The notes under the pieces were generated by a model. That model made no database searches, was not told the origin of the DNA, and saw only the letters and a program-made list of their open reading frames with translations. 64,000 nt of DNA from Ardenticatenaceae bacterium (GTDB lineage: Bacteria > Chloroflexota > Anaerolineae > Promineifilales > Promineifilaceae), in NCBI GenBank assembly GCA_020634565.1, contig JACKBN010000003.1, positions 248,001 to 312,000 on the forward strand, written 5' to 3'. Below are positions 17,091 through 25,436 of the stretch, piece by piece. The stretch's first letter is position 1; every line of letters starts with the position of its first letter. Both the position numbers and the translations under genes were made by a program.

Positions 17091-19808
17091 ATGGCACGAA
17101 AGCAAAAAAATAGCGCCGGCAGCGAACCATTCCACGATCAACTTCGCCTGGCGCTGAACAATTACGAAGACGCCGCCTGGCTAGGGGAAGAATCGCCCCT
17201 GGCGGCGCCGTACTTTTTGGGGGATGCGTTGCAACAGGTCGCCGATGGCGAAACGGCCGTTGGTCGAGGCCAGACGCTGCAAAACGTCCTCAAACAAGCT
17301 GCCGATACCCTGTGGCCTGCGGGGAAGCTGCCGCGCACCCGGGACGATCTGATAGAGATCGTCACCGAAGAGCGACGGGAGCAGGGCAACAAAGGCAATG
17401 GCTACATTTATCTGCTGCTGGAACTGCGCTACTTTCGCAGCTACTTTCGCCCGCTCGATTACCCAAAAGCCGGACATGAACAGGACATCATCGAATATTT
17501 GGGCGTGGGGCGCAGCCCGTACTTTCGGCATCTCAAGTCAGCCCGCGAAATTTTGGCTGATGCCTTGCTCACGCAACTGCACCCGACGGTCCGGTTGGAA
17601 CGGCCGTTCCTGCCCCCCACCAAACTACTCGGCCGTGATCAGCTGATGCAAACCCTCGCCGATCGTTTACGCAATGGGCAGACGGTTTCGCTAACGGGCA
17701 TGGGCGGCATGGGCAAAACGGCCGTAGCCGCCACCATCGCCCATCGCTGGCCCCACGAAAGTTTCTGGTTCACCATCCGCCCCACGGTTAACGACGATCT
17801 GAGCAGTTTGCTCTTTTCCCTCGGGCAATTTTTGCACCAGCAAGACGCCTCTCGCCTCTGGTTACAGTTGGTTGCCGATGGCGGCAAGGTTGATAATCCA
17901 AACCTGGCTCTGGCCCAACTGCGCGGTGATTTGCACCAACTGGAGGCTACCCCACCGCTCATCTGCATTGATGAAGTGGATTTGCTTCAGCAAGAAACAG
18001 ACACCATCAGCCTGAGCCGCCTGCGCCTGCGCGAATTTTTGGCCGGGCTCAGCCAGTTGGCTCCGCTGCTGCTCATTGGGCAGCAGGCCATCTTGCCCGC
18101 CGACGGCGAATTGAGCCTGACCGGGTTGAGCGCGGAGCAGGTTGCCCAACTGTTGGTAACAGCCAATATTTCTGGTAGCCTCCAAGAAATTGAGCGACTG
18201 ACTACCTATACCGGTGGCAATCCGCGCTTTTTGCATCTTTGCATGGCGCTGCACGACGGCCATCAATCTCTTACAGAGCTGATGCGACGGTTGCCGCAAG
18301 TGCCGTCACTTCGAGCGCTGCTGGCTCGTCTGCGGGAGCGCCTCTCGCCTGATGAGCGCGGCTTGCTGGCACAGCTGGCCGTTTTTCGCAGTCCCGCCCC
18401 GCAGGACGCCTGGCCAGACGAAGCGGCGCAAACGGCGCTGGCGGCGCTACATCAGCGCCAAATTGTGCAGGAGGACGGGGCTGGTGGCGTGGGGCTACTG
18501 CCCGTCATTCGGGATTTGGTCATTGAAGATTGGCATTGGTTACCCACTGAGCAGCGAGAACAATGCCACCTGGCCGCAGCCAATATTCGGGCGGAGCGCG
18601 GCGAGTATACGGCCGCAGCTTACCATTTTGTGCAGGCAGGGGAAGGCGATACGGCCGTTCACATCTGGTTCCCTCACCGTCAGCAAGAGATTCAGCGCGG
18701 ACAGGCTACGGCGGCGCTTTATTTATTTGAGCAGCTTTCCCCCAAGCGGCTGGACAAGGATGAGCGAGAAGCACTTACCCTGCTAAGGGCAGAGCTGTAC
18801 CGGCTTACAGGCCAGCCAGAAGAAGGGCTGGCGGTGATTCAGGCGACCCGTTGGTACAAAGCCAGCGAGATGGCGGCCCAGGCTCAAGAGCTCAAAGGCG
18901 GCTTTTTGAATGCGCTGGGTTATCCACAACAAGCGGCCGAATCGCTCCAGCAAGGCAAAGAGATTATCCAGCGGCTGCTGCGCCAACTGGTGCGTTTTCG
19001 CTACCAGCAAACGCAGCACTATTTGCAGCAGCGGGAGATGACCGAGGCGTGGCGCGAAGCGCAGCTGGTGCAGTACGAGGCAGAGCATTTGCAAGGCATG
19101 GTGCGTGAAGAGCAGGGCAATTACGATGAGGCGTATCTGCATTATCAGCGGGCGCTGGCCCTGGCCAAAAATGTGCACCATGAGGCCGGTGTGGCTCAGA
19201 TCAACCGCGAGTTGGCCGTCATTTTGGGGCGGCAGGGGCGCGTAGCTGAGGCCGTGCCGCATGCCGAAGAAGCCGTGCGCTACTTTGCTCAGATTGGTGA
19301 CCGGATGGGGCAGGAGATGGTGCGTAATGCGCTGGCGGTGGCCCACATTCAGGCAGGGCAGTTTGCCGAGGCGATTGCCGTAGCGGAGCCGTCGTTGCCC
19401 TTTTTTGAGGAAGCGGGGATGCCGTTCTGGACGGCCGTTACGGCCGCCAATCTGGCTGAAGCCCATTACGAGCTTGGCAATCTGGAACAAGCGCAAAGAA
19501 TGGCCCACAAGGTATTACAAACGGAAGAAACGCATGCCTACCCGTACGCCCAGTTTACGTTGGGCTTGGTGGCACAGGCCGAGGGGGTGTTGGCAACGGC
19601 CGTTTCCCACTTCACAGAATCCCGCAACCAGGCGCAAAGCAACGACGATCTCTACATGACAGCGTATGCCTGGCGGGCGCTGGGCAGCGTGCTGATGGCA
19701 CAGGGAGAAACAACTGCTGGACAAGAGGCACTGGCCGAAGCAAGACGCCAGTTTAAACAGTTGGGCTTGACGGCCGAATTGGAAAAAACGGACCGGCTGC
19801 TGGCGTAG
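17091..19808 (+). CDS. STAND-type NTPase with N-terminal helical domain and TPR tail
   Basis: 905 residues in three parts. Residues 1-165 form a helical domain I cannot assign, with a central NYEDAAWLGEESPLAAPYFLG and a later YLLLELRYFRSYFRP. Residues about 180-470 hold a STAND/NB-ARC-like ATPase with Walker A GMGGMGKTAVAA (about 203-211), Walker B LICIDEVD (about 290), and a winged-helix-like region after it. The last about 400 residues are TPR-like repeats. The architecture fits a signal-transducing switch or scaffold; related designs occur in regulators and in antiviral ATPases. No effector domain or neighbour supports either. Monocistronic. Confidence 0.8.
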   Translation: MARKQKNSAGSEPFHDQLRLALNNYEDAAWLGEESPLAAPYFLGDALQQVADGETAVGRGQTLQNVLKQAADTLWPAGKLPRTRDDLIEIVTEERREQGNKGNGYIYLLLELRYFRSYFRPLDYPKAGHEQDIIEYLGVGRSPYFRHLKSAREILADALLTQLHPTVRLERPFLPPTKLLGRDQLMQTLADRLRNGQTVSLTGMGGMGKTAVAATIAHRWPHESFWFTIRPTVNDDLSSLLFSLGQFLHQQDASRLWLQLVADGGKVDNPNLALAQLRGDLHQLEATPPLICIDEVDLLQQETDTISLSRLRLREFLAGLSQLAPLLLIGQQAILPADGELSLTGLSAEQVAQLLVTANISGSLQEIERLTTYTGGNPRFLHLCMALHDGHQSLTELMRRLPQVPSLRALLARLRERLSPDERGLLAQLAVFRSPAPQDAWPDEAAQTALAALHQRQIVQEDGAGGVGLLPVIRDLVIEDWHWLPTEQREQCHLAAANIRAERGEYTAAAYHFVQAGEGDTAVHIWFPHRQQEIQRGQATAALYLFEQLSPKRLDKDEREALTLLRAELYRLTGQPEEGLAVIQATRWYKASEMAAQAQELKGGFLNALGYPQQAAESLQQGKEIIQRLLRQLVRFRYQQTQHYLQQREMTEAWREAQLVQYEAEHLQGMVREEQGNYDEAYLHYQRALALAKNVHHEAGVAQINRELAVILGRQGRVAEAVPHAEEAVRYFAQIGDRMGQEMVRNALAVAHIQAGQFAEAIAVAEPSLPFFEEAGMPFWTAVTAANLAEAHYELGNLEQAQRMAHKVLQTEETHAYPYAQFTLGLVAQAEGVLATAVSHFTESRNQAQSNDDLYMTAYAWRALGSVLMAQGETTAGQEALAEARRQFKQLGLTAELEKTDRLLA

Positions 19809-19850
19809 GATGCGGCGAAAACCTGTCCGGTCTTGGAACTTTCGGAATTC

Positions 19851-19879
19851 TTGACAGCGGAAAACGGCCGTGTTACCAT
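19851..19879 (+). promoter_or_regulatory. Promoter of the trp operon
   Basis: Consensus TTGACA at 19851-19856 and TACCAT at 19874-19879 with a 17-base spacer. An ACGGCCGT palindrome (19864-19871) sits in the spacer. Start of transcription would be near 19886, just ahead of the T-box leader. Confidence 0.65.
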
Positions 19880-20072
19880 CTCAACTAACTTAAAAAACAA
19901 AGACGTTGAACCGAAAGAGTACGCAGCATAGCGGGTTTTAGAGAGTGGGTTCCAGAGCTGAAAAATCCACAACAGCGCCGCTGCCGAATGGGTCGGGGAG
20001 TCGTTTGGGCGAAAATCTTTTAGTAGTCCAAACCGGAAGTGCCACCGTTATCAGGGCATAGACTTTCTAATA

Positions 20073-20099
20073 ATTAATTGTGAATAATTAACAATTAAT
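20073..20099. repeat. AT-rich palindrome inside the T-box leader
   Basis: ATTAATTGTG...AACAATTAAT, an almost perfect inverted repeat of the same AATTGTGAATT type as 21711-21795. It lies between the structured part of the T-box leader and its antiterminator, so it appears to be an inserted repeat that the leader tolerates. Confidence 0.5.
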
Positions 20100-20206
20100 G
20101 GTTAAAGAGTTGAACAGAGTGGAGCTGGCTACACACAACGCGCTATCACGGGCGCGTTTTTTGTTTCAGCTTAAGCCGGGTGGCACCACGAGAGTGAATT
20201 TTCAAG

Positions 20207-20257
20207 CGCTCTCGTCCCAGCAGCGATTGGTTTCGCTGGGACGAGAGCGTTTTTTGT
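20207..20257 (+). terminator. T-box-controlled terminator
   Basis: Long GC-rich stem CGCTCTCGTCCCAGC / GCTGGGACGAGAGCG followed by seven T residues. It is mutually exclusive with the antiterminator that uses the T-box core just upstream. CGTCCC after the core is the usual T-box pairing partner. Confidence 0.85.
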
Positions 20258-20264
20258 TTTCTTG

Positions 20265-20336
20265 GCCACAGAGAACACAGAGGAAAAAGAGAAAACGAAC
20301 TCTTAAATCTCTGTGCCCTCTGTGGCAAAAAATAAA
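20265..20336. repeat. Inverted repeat of the CCACAGAG type
   Basis: Outer arms GCCACAGAG (20265-20273) and CTCTGTGGC (20328-20336) with further internal matches. It sits between the T-box terminator and the trpB start, so it lies in the 5' leader of the mRNA. Related to the element at 6488-6568. Confidence 0.6.
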
Positions 20337-20347
20337 GGAGTAGAGAA

Positions 20348-21709
20348 ATGAGCGATAACACGAAATTTTTATTGGATGAGAGCAAGCTGCCCAAGGCGTG
20401 GTACAACATCAATGCTGATATGCCTGTACCGCCGGAACCGGTGCTGAATCCGCAAACACTGGAGCCAGTGACGCCAGATTTCCTCAGCGTGCTGTTTCCC
20501 ATGAGCCTGATCATGCAGGAAATTAGCACCGAGGCGCAGATTGAAATTCCGGAGCCAGTGCGTGAGATTTACAAGCTGTGGCGGCCCACGCCGATGTTCC
20601 GCGCCCGTCGCCTGGAACTGGCGCTGGATACGCCCGCTCATATTTACTACAAGTACGAGGGTGTTAGTCCCGTGGGATCGCACAAGCCGAATACGGCCGT
20701 TCCTCAAGCCTTCTACAACAAAGAAGCGGGCACCAAAGCGCTCACCACAGAGACCGGGGCTGGTCAGTGGGGTTCGGCATTGGCGATGGCCTGTAACTTC
20801 TTCGATTTGGACCTGGAAGTGTACATGGTGAAGGTTTCTTACAACCAGAAACCGTACCGGCGCATGGTGATCGAAAATTATGGTGCAGAAGTGTATGCCA
20901 GCCCGACAGACCGCACGCAGTACGGCCGTTCCGTCCTGGCCGAGCATCCTGATTCACCCGGCTCACTAGGCATCGCCATTTCCGAGGCGGTAGAAGTGGC
21001 GGCGATGTCTGGCGGTAGCAAAAAGTACAGCCTCGGCTCCGTGTTGAACCACGTGCTCATGCACCAAACCGTCATTGGCGAAGAAACATTGCTGCAAATG
21101 GAAATGGCGGGCGAATACCCGGACGTCATCGTGGCCTGTACCGGTGGCGGCTCGAATTTTGGCGGCTTTGCCTTCCCATTCGTGCGTGAAAACCTGAAAA
21201 ATGGCAAAAACACCACCATCATCGCGGCCGAGCCAGCCGCCTCGCCCAGCCTGACGCGCGGCACGTATGCGTTTGACTACGGCGACACGGCCAAGATGGC
21301 TCCCGTTGTGAAAATGCATACGCTGGGGCACGGCTTTGTGCCGCCAACGATTCACGCCGGTGGGTTGCGCTATCACGGCATGGCACCGCAGGTGAGCGCT
21401 CTGGTAAACAATGGCGACATTCAGGCCCAATCTGTGCCGCAGCTGGAAACATTCGAGGCGGCGATGGCCTTTACCCGCGCCGAAGGCATCATTCCCGCGC
21501 CAGAATCCACCCACGCCATTGCCGTGGCTCTGCGCGAAGCGATGAAGTGCAAGGAAAGTGGCGAGAAGAAGGTGATTGCCTTCAATCTGAGCGGCCACGG
21601 TCACTTCGATATGGCGGCTTACGACGCGTACAACAAAGGCCAACTGGAAGATTATGAATATCCGGCCGAGGCAATTGCTGAGGCGATGAAGGAACTACCA
21701 AAAGTATAA
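20348..21709 (+). CDS. trpB: Tryptophan synthase beta chain, TrpB2 type
   Basis: PLP enzyme joining indole and serine. It is of the TrpB2 (COG1350) subfamily, shown by its long N-terminus (about 80 residues before the RPTP block), GVSPVGSHKPNTA with the PLP lysine K113, ETGAGQWG, the phosphate loop CTGGGSNFGG, and LSGHGHFD at the end. 453 residues, typical for TrpB2 and longer than TrpB1 (about 400). TrpB2 often acts without TrpA; neither trpA nor trpB1 is in the window. First gene after the Trp T-box, with AAAGGAG before the ATG. Confidence 0.92.
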   Translation: MSDNTKFLLDESKLPKAWYNINADMPVPPEPVLNPQTLEPVTPDFLSVLFPMSLIMQEISTEAQIEIPEPVREIYKLWRPTPMFRARRLELALDTPAHIYYKYEGVSPVGSHKPNTAVPQAFYNKEAGTKALTTETGAGQWGSALAMACNFFDLDLEVYMVKVSYNQKPYRRMVIENYGAEVYASPTDRTQYGRSVLAEHPDSPGSLGIAISEAVEVAAMSGGSKKYSLGSVLNHVLMHQTVIGEETLLQMEMAGEYPDVIVACTGGGSNFGGFAFPFVRENLKNGKNTTIIAAEPAASPSLTRGTYAFDYGDTAKMAPVVKMHTLGHGFVPPTIHAGGLRYHGMAPQVSALVNNGDIQAQSVPQLETFEAAMAFTRAEGIIPAPESTHAIAVALREAMKCKESGEKKVIAFNLSGHGHFDMAAYDAYNKGQLEDYEYPAEAIAEAMKELPKV

Positions 21710-21710
21710 A

Positions 21711-21795
21711 ATTGAGAATCGTGAATTGAGAATTGTGAATTGTTAATGGGCTTTCCGTTCATAATTCACAATTCATCGTTCACAATTCACAATTA
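21711..21795. repeat. AATTGTGAATT palindromic repeat between trpB and trpE
   Basis: Arms AATTGTGAATT (21731-21741) and AATTCACAATT (21763-21773) are exact reverse complements and are flanked by further degenerate copies, filling nearly the whole gap. The same unit appears in the T-box leader. Confidence 0.75.
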
Positions 21796-21805
21796 GTGAG
21801 GGATT

Positions 21806-23335
21806 ATGAACGAAGTTTACACACCATCTTTAGCACAATTCCGGGAGTTGGCGGCGGGGCCAGCCAATTTGATTCCGGTTTACCGCGAGTTTGCGGCTGA
21901 TTTGGAGACGCCCGTATCGGTTTATCTGAAGCTGATGGATGAACTGGGCCCGTCGTTTTTGCTGGAATCAGTCGAGGGCGGCGAGCAGGTGGGGCGGTAC
22001 TCTTTTGTGGGGGTGGCTCCGCGCGGGATGATTAGCTTGAACGGCCGTTCCGTAACAATAGAAAGAAGTTCGACTTCTCAAAGAAGTCGAACTTCTGACA
22101 CCCGCGAGTTGAACGATGGCGAAGACGTACTGCACGTACTCAAGGAAGAGCTAGGCCAGTTTGTTCACGCCGACCTGCCCGGACTGCCCCGCTTCAACGG
22201 CGGCGCGGTGGGCTACCTGGGCTACGATGTGGTCCGCTTTTTTGAGAAATTGCCAGAAACGGCCGAATCCATCCTCGATCTTCCTGACGCCGTCTTTTTG
22301 CTGGCCGACACGCTCGTCGTGTTCGACCATGCGCGCCACCGGCTGCTCATTTTGGCCAACACGCACGTGAATGGGGATGTAGAAGCGGCCTACGTCGAGG
22401 CGATTCAGCGGATTGAACGGATTAGCGAACGGTTATTACGGCCGTTGCCCGCCATCCCCCGCCGCCGTTGGCGCAGCGACAACAAAGATCTGGCCGAAAC
22501 GCTTACTAGCAACATGCCGCAAAGCCGCTACGAAGAGATGGTGCGCCAGGCCAAAGAGTACATCGCCGCTGGCGACATCTTCCAGGTCGTGCTGAGCCAG
22601 CGCTTTAGCCGCCAGACCAGCGCCCACCCGTTCGCCATCTACCGTGCGCTGCGCATGTTGAACCCGTCGCCCTACATGTTTTTCTTCGACTTTGGGCCGG
22701 ACATGCAGGTTATCGGCGCGTCGCCAGAGATGCATGTGCGATTGGAAGACGGTATCGCCAGCGTGCGCCCCATCGCGGGCACGCGCCCCCGTGGCACCAC
22801 CCCCGCCGAGGACAACGCCCTGGCGGAAGAGCTGCTGGCGGACCCCAAAGAGCGGGCTGAGCATGTTATGCTGATCGATTTGGGCCGCAACGACATCGGC
22901 CGGGTCAGCGAGTATGGCACGGTTAACGTCAGCGATTTGATGGTGGTCGAGCGATACAGCCACGTCATGCACATCGTCAGCCACGTGGAAGGCCAACTGC
23001 GCGAGGGTATGGACGCCTACGACCTGATGCGGGCCACTTTCCCGGCGGGCACCGTCAGCGGCGCACCCAAAGTGCGAGCGATGGAAATCATCGAGGAGCT
23101 GGAAGGGCAGCGGCGCGGCCTGTACGCGGGTGCAGCAGGCTACGTCAGCTACGACGGTAGCATGGACACCTGCATCGCCATTCGCACCATGTTGATGCAA
23201 GGGGACGAGATTCACGTCCAGGCAGGTGCAGGCATTGTCGCTGACAGCGACCCGGCCACCGAGCATCAGGAATCTGTCAACAAAGCCAAAGCCCTCTTCG
23301 TTGCTGTGGATCGCGCGGAGGATGGGTTGTTGTAA
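21806..23335 (+). CDS. trpE: Anthranilate synthase component I
   Basis: Makes anthranilate from chorismate with ammonia from TrpG. The N-terminal domain (about 25-170) has the LLESVEGGEQVGRYSF feedback-inhibition block. The chorismate-binding domain (about 240-500) has FQVVLSQRFSR, GASPEMHVR, IAGTRPRG, DLGRNDIGRV, FPAGTVSGAPKVRAMEII and GAGIVADSDP. 509 residues. Odd: residues about 87-97 (RSSTSQRSRTS) are encoded by a perfect 15-base palindrome pair at 22064-22096 that looks inserted. GAGGG precedes the ATG. Confidence 0.95.
   Translation: MNEVYTPSLAQFRELAAGPANLIPVYREFAADLETPVSVYLKLMDELGPSFLLESVEGGEQVGRYSFVGVAPRGMISLNGRSVTIERSSTSQRSRTSDTRELNDGEDVLHVLKEELGQFVHADLPGLPRFNGGAVGYLGYDVVRFFEKLPETAESILDLPDAVFLLADTLVVFDHARHRLLILANTHVNGDVEAAYVEAIQRIERISERLLRPLPAIPRRRWRSDNKDLAETLTSNMPQSRYEEMVRQAKEYIAAGDIFQVVLSQRFSRQTSAHPFAIYRALRMLNPSPYMFFFDFGPDMQVIGASPEMHVRLEDGIASVRPIAGTRPRGTTPAEDNALAEELLADPKERAEHVMLIDLGRNDIGRVSEYGTVNVSDLMVVERYSHVMHIVSHVEGQLREGMDAYDLMRATFPAGTVSGAPKVRAMEIIEELEGQRRGLYAGAAGYVSYDGSMDTCIAIRTMLMQGDEIHVQAGAGIVADSDPATEHQESVNKAKALFVAVDRAEDGLL
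22064..22096. repeat. Palindromic element inside the trpE coding sequence
   Basis: Arms AGAAGTTCGACTTCT (22064-22078) and AGAAGTCGAACTTCT (22082-22096) are exact reverse complements with a three-base loop. Each arm is itself nearly palindromic. It is read in frame as a Ser/Arg/Thr-rich stretch. A related pair lies in the intergenic region at 25349-25406. Confidence 0.85.
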
Positions 23336-23340
23336 ACACG

Positions 23341-23416
23341 CTTGTCATTCCGAGTGAAACGAGGAATCTTCCAACGTTGTAAGCCGAAAGATTCTTCACT
23401 CCGTTCAGAATGACAA
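23341..23416. repeat. TTGTCATTC-type palindromic repeat before trpS
   Basis: Outer arms TTGTCATTC (23342-23350) and GAATGACAA (23408-23416), inner arms AGGAATCTT / AAGATTCTT, and a central CAACGTTG. A related copy with the same AGGAATCTTTCAACGTTGT core is at 25201-25270. Confidence 0.75.
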
Positions 23417-23434
23417 ATGGAAATAGAGGTAACT

Positions 23435-24454
23435 ATGAGTAAAAAACGAGTTCTTAGCGGTATTCAACCATCGGGCAATATTCATCTGGGTAACTATCTG
23501 GGTGCGGTTAAAAATTGGGTCGCCGGGCAGGATGAGAAAGAGAATTTCTTCTGCGTGGTAGATTTGCACAGTATTACGGTTTACCAGGACCCAACGGAAC
23601 TGCGTTTCCAGACCCGCGCCTTGGCGGCGATGTTGCTGGCGGCGGGCATCGATCCGCAGAAAAGTACTTTGTTTGTGCAAAGCCACGTCACTGCCCACGC
23701 TGAGGCGTGCTGGCTGCTTAACTGCGTCACGCCGCTCGGCTGGTTACAGCGCATGACGCAGTTCAAAGATAAGTCGGCCAAACAGGAAAGCGTTCAGGTG
23801 GGGCTGCTGGATTATCCCGTGCTGCAAGCGGCAGACATCTTACTGTACGACGCGCATGAGGTGCCGGTGGGTGAAGACCAAAAGCAGCACATCGAGCTAA
23901 CGCGTGACATTGCCCAGCGCTTCAACCACATCTACGAGGAACCATTCTTCACGCTGCCAGAACCAAAAATCCCCACGATTGGGGCGCGGCTGATGGGGCT
24001 GGATGATCCAACGGCAAAGATGTCCAAAAGCATGGCGCACGTGCGCGGCCACGCCGTTCGCTTGCTGGATGATCCGAAAGAGATCATGCGCTCCTTCAAG
24101 AAAGCGGTGACCGATTCGGGCAACGAGATTCGCTTCTCAGACGATCCGGAAAAAGCGGGTGTGAACAACCTGCTGGGCATCTACAAGGCGGTCACAGGCA
24201 AGCCCAACGACGAAGTGGAAGCCGATTTTGCCAACGCACGCGGCTACGGCGACTTGAAGAAGGGCGTGGCTGAGGTGGTGATTGAGTATTTGGCACCGCT
24301 GCAAGCGCGCTACAAGGCGCTGATGGACGACCCGGCTGAGTTGGATCGGATTTTGGCAATTGGGGCTGAACAGGCAACGGCCGTTGCCCAGCCCAAAGTA
24401 GACGCTATGAAAGAAATTATGGGACTTGTCTTGCCGGTAAACGGTAATCCGTAA
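23435..24454 (+). CDS. trpS: Tryptophanyl-tRNA synthetase
   Basis: Class I synthetase charging tRNA-Trp. Seen: SGIQPSGNIHLGNYLG (the HIGH-type motif), QMTQF-like RMTQFKDKS, PVLQAADILLY, GEDQKQHIELTRDIA, and TAKMSKS (the KMSKS loop). 339 residues from the ATG at 23435, chosen over one six codons upstream because GAGG lies five bases before it. It sits inside a Trp T-box operon, so both synthesis and charging respond to uncharged tRNA-Trp. The last codons and stop overlap an intergenic repeat (24442-24505). Confidence 0.95.
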   Translation: MSKKRVLSGIQPSGNIHLGNYLGAVKNWVAGQDEKENFFCVVDLHSITVYQDPTELRFQTRALAAMLLAAGIDPQKSTLFVQSHVTAHAEACWLLNCVTPLGWLQRMTQFKDKSAKQESVQVGLLDYPVLQAADILLYDAHEVPVGEDQKQHIELTRDIAQRFNHIYEEPFFTLPEPKIPTIGARLMGLDDPTAKMSKSMAHVRGHAVRLLDDPKEIMRSFKKAVTDSGNEIRFSDDPEKAGVNNLLGIYKAVTGKPNDEVEADFANARGYGDLKKGVAEVVIEYLAPLQARYKALMDDPAELDRILAIGAEQATAVAQPKVDAMKEIMGLVLPVNGNP

Positions 24455-24505
24455 TCAGTTATCGGTAAGCAGTCACGGATTACCGTTCACTGCTTACCGA
24501 TTACC
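24442..24505. repeat. CGGTAATCCG palindromic repeat overlapping the trpS stop
   Basis: Two nested inverted pairs: CGGTAATCCG (24442-24451) with CGGATTACCG (24476-24485), and ATCGGTAAGCAGT (24461-24473) with ACTGCTTACCGAT (24489-24501). The trpS stop TAA is at 24452-24454, inside the element, so the repeat supplies the last residues and the stop. A relative is at 37483-37557. Confidence 0.8.
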
Positions 24506-24519
24506 TAAGAGGTTTAACT

Positions 24520-25083
24520 ATGTTAATTGTGATTGATAATTACGATTCGTTTACCTACAACCTGGTGCAGTATCTGGGTGAGCTGGGGCAGGAGATCAAG
24601 GTGTTCCGCAATGACCAGGTGACGCTGGATGAGATTCGGGAATTGAACCCAGATCACATCGTCATCAGCCCAGGGCCGGGCGACCCGAATGATGGGGGCA
24701 TTTCGCTAGACGTGCTGCGGGAGTTTGGCCCGACGACGCCAATCTTTGGCGTTTGTTTGGGGCACCAATGTATTGGCCAAGCGTATGGCGGCAAGGTGTC
24801 GCGGGCGCCGCGGTTGATGCATGGCAAGGTGTCCAAGGTGTACCACAACGGGGATGGCGTCTTTTCAGGCGTACCTAGCCCGTTTAACGCCACGCGCTAC
24901 CATTCGCTCATTGTGGAGGAGCCGATTCCCGACGATTTAGAGGTGACGGCGTTCACCAGCCAGGGTGAGGTGATGGGCGTGCGGCACAAGGAATACCCGA
25001 CTGTGGGCGTGCAGTTCCACCCGGAAAGTATCCTGACGGAGCACGGCAAGCGAATTTTGCAAAATTTTTTGGATGGGCGGTGA
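24520..25083 (+). CDS. trpG: Anthranilate synthase glutamine amidotransferase
   Basis: Supplies ammonia to TrpE. Class I amidotransferase with the nucleophile C79 in GVCLGHQCIG and the H167/E169 pair in VQFHPES. DNYDSFTYNLVQYL at the N-terminus and PGPGDPNDGG complete the family pattern. 187 residues. It may also serve PabB in folate synthesis, as in organisms with one shared subunit; no pabB is seen here. Ribosome site GAGG precedes the ATG. Confidence 0.94.
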   Translation: MLIVIDNYDSFTYNLVQYLGELGQEIKVFRNDQVTLDEIRELNPDHIVISPGPGDPNDGGISLDVLREFGPTTPIFGVCLGHQCIGQAYGGKVSRAPRLMHGKVSKVYHNGDGVFSGVPSPFNATRYHSLIVEEPIPDDLEVTAFTSQGEVMGVRHKEYPTVGVQFHPESILTEHGKRILQNFLDGR

Positions 25084-25084
25084 T

Positions 25085-25117
25085 ATTTCCCCGGAAACTC
25101 GAAGTTCCCGGGGAAAT
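25085..25117. repeat. TTTCCCCGGAAAC-family hairpin after trpG
   Basis: Arms ATTTCCCCGGAAACT (25085-25099) and AGTTCCCGGGGAAAT (25103-25117) with one mismatch and a three-base loop, starting two bases after the trpG stop. No T-run follows, so it is a repeat more than a terminator. Confidence 0.75.
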
Positions 25118-25200
25118 GTGTAAACCTGTCCACCGGCGGGCATCCATTTTCAGCGGATAGCGATGGATTCCCCCGACAGGTTTGGGGTGGCGTGTTTAAC

Positions 25201-25270
25201 TTGTCTTTCCGAATGGAGTGAGGAATCTTTCAACGTTGTGAGTAGAAAGATTCCTTGTTTCACTCGAAAT
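25201..25270. repeat. Second TTGTC-type palindromic repeat
   Basis: TTGTCTTTCC...AGGAATCTTTCAACGTTGTGAGTAGAAAGATTCC. Shares its core with 23341-23416. Part of a 353-base gap between trpG and the peptidase that is made mostly of repeats and holds no gene. Confidence 0.65.
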
Positions 25271-25348
25271 ACCAATGGCGCAGAATTGACGATTTCGGAA
25301 TGTCGATTTACGATACGAGTTGCTTTGTAAATAACAACGCACACCGGA

Positions 25349-25406
25349 AGAAGTTCAACTTTTTCTCCAATTGGGCAACTGATTCGAGATGAAAAGTTGA
25401 ACTTCT
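25349..25406. repeat. AGAAGTTCAACTT palindromic element
   Basis: Arms AGAAGTTCAACTTTT (25349-25363) and AAAAGTTGAACTTCT (25392-25406) match perfectly over 15 bases. Same family as the element inside trpE. It ends 30 bases before the peptidase start. Confidence 0.8.
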
Positions 25407-25436
25407 GGCGTAGATTGTGCATTTTGAAGGAAACTT

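Larger units (their letters stand above)
19886..20260 (+). promoter_or_regulatory. Tryptophan T-box leader
   Basis: A T-box riboswitch that reads uncharged tRNA-Trp and lets transcription continue into the trp genes. Seen in order: Stem I elements including AGAGAGTGGG (about 19950), the specifier region GCCGAATGGGTC with TGG (Trp) at 19989-19991, the AGTAG and CCGTTA conserved pieces (20020-20050), and the T-box core GGTGGCACCACGAG at 20179-20192. A strong terminator follows. Between CCGTTA and the T-box lies an extra segment with an ATTAATTGTG...AACAATTAAT palindrome (20073-20099) and an AACGCGC...GCGCGTT hairpin with T-run. Confidence 0.85.
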
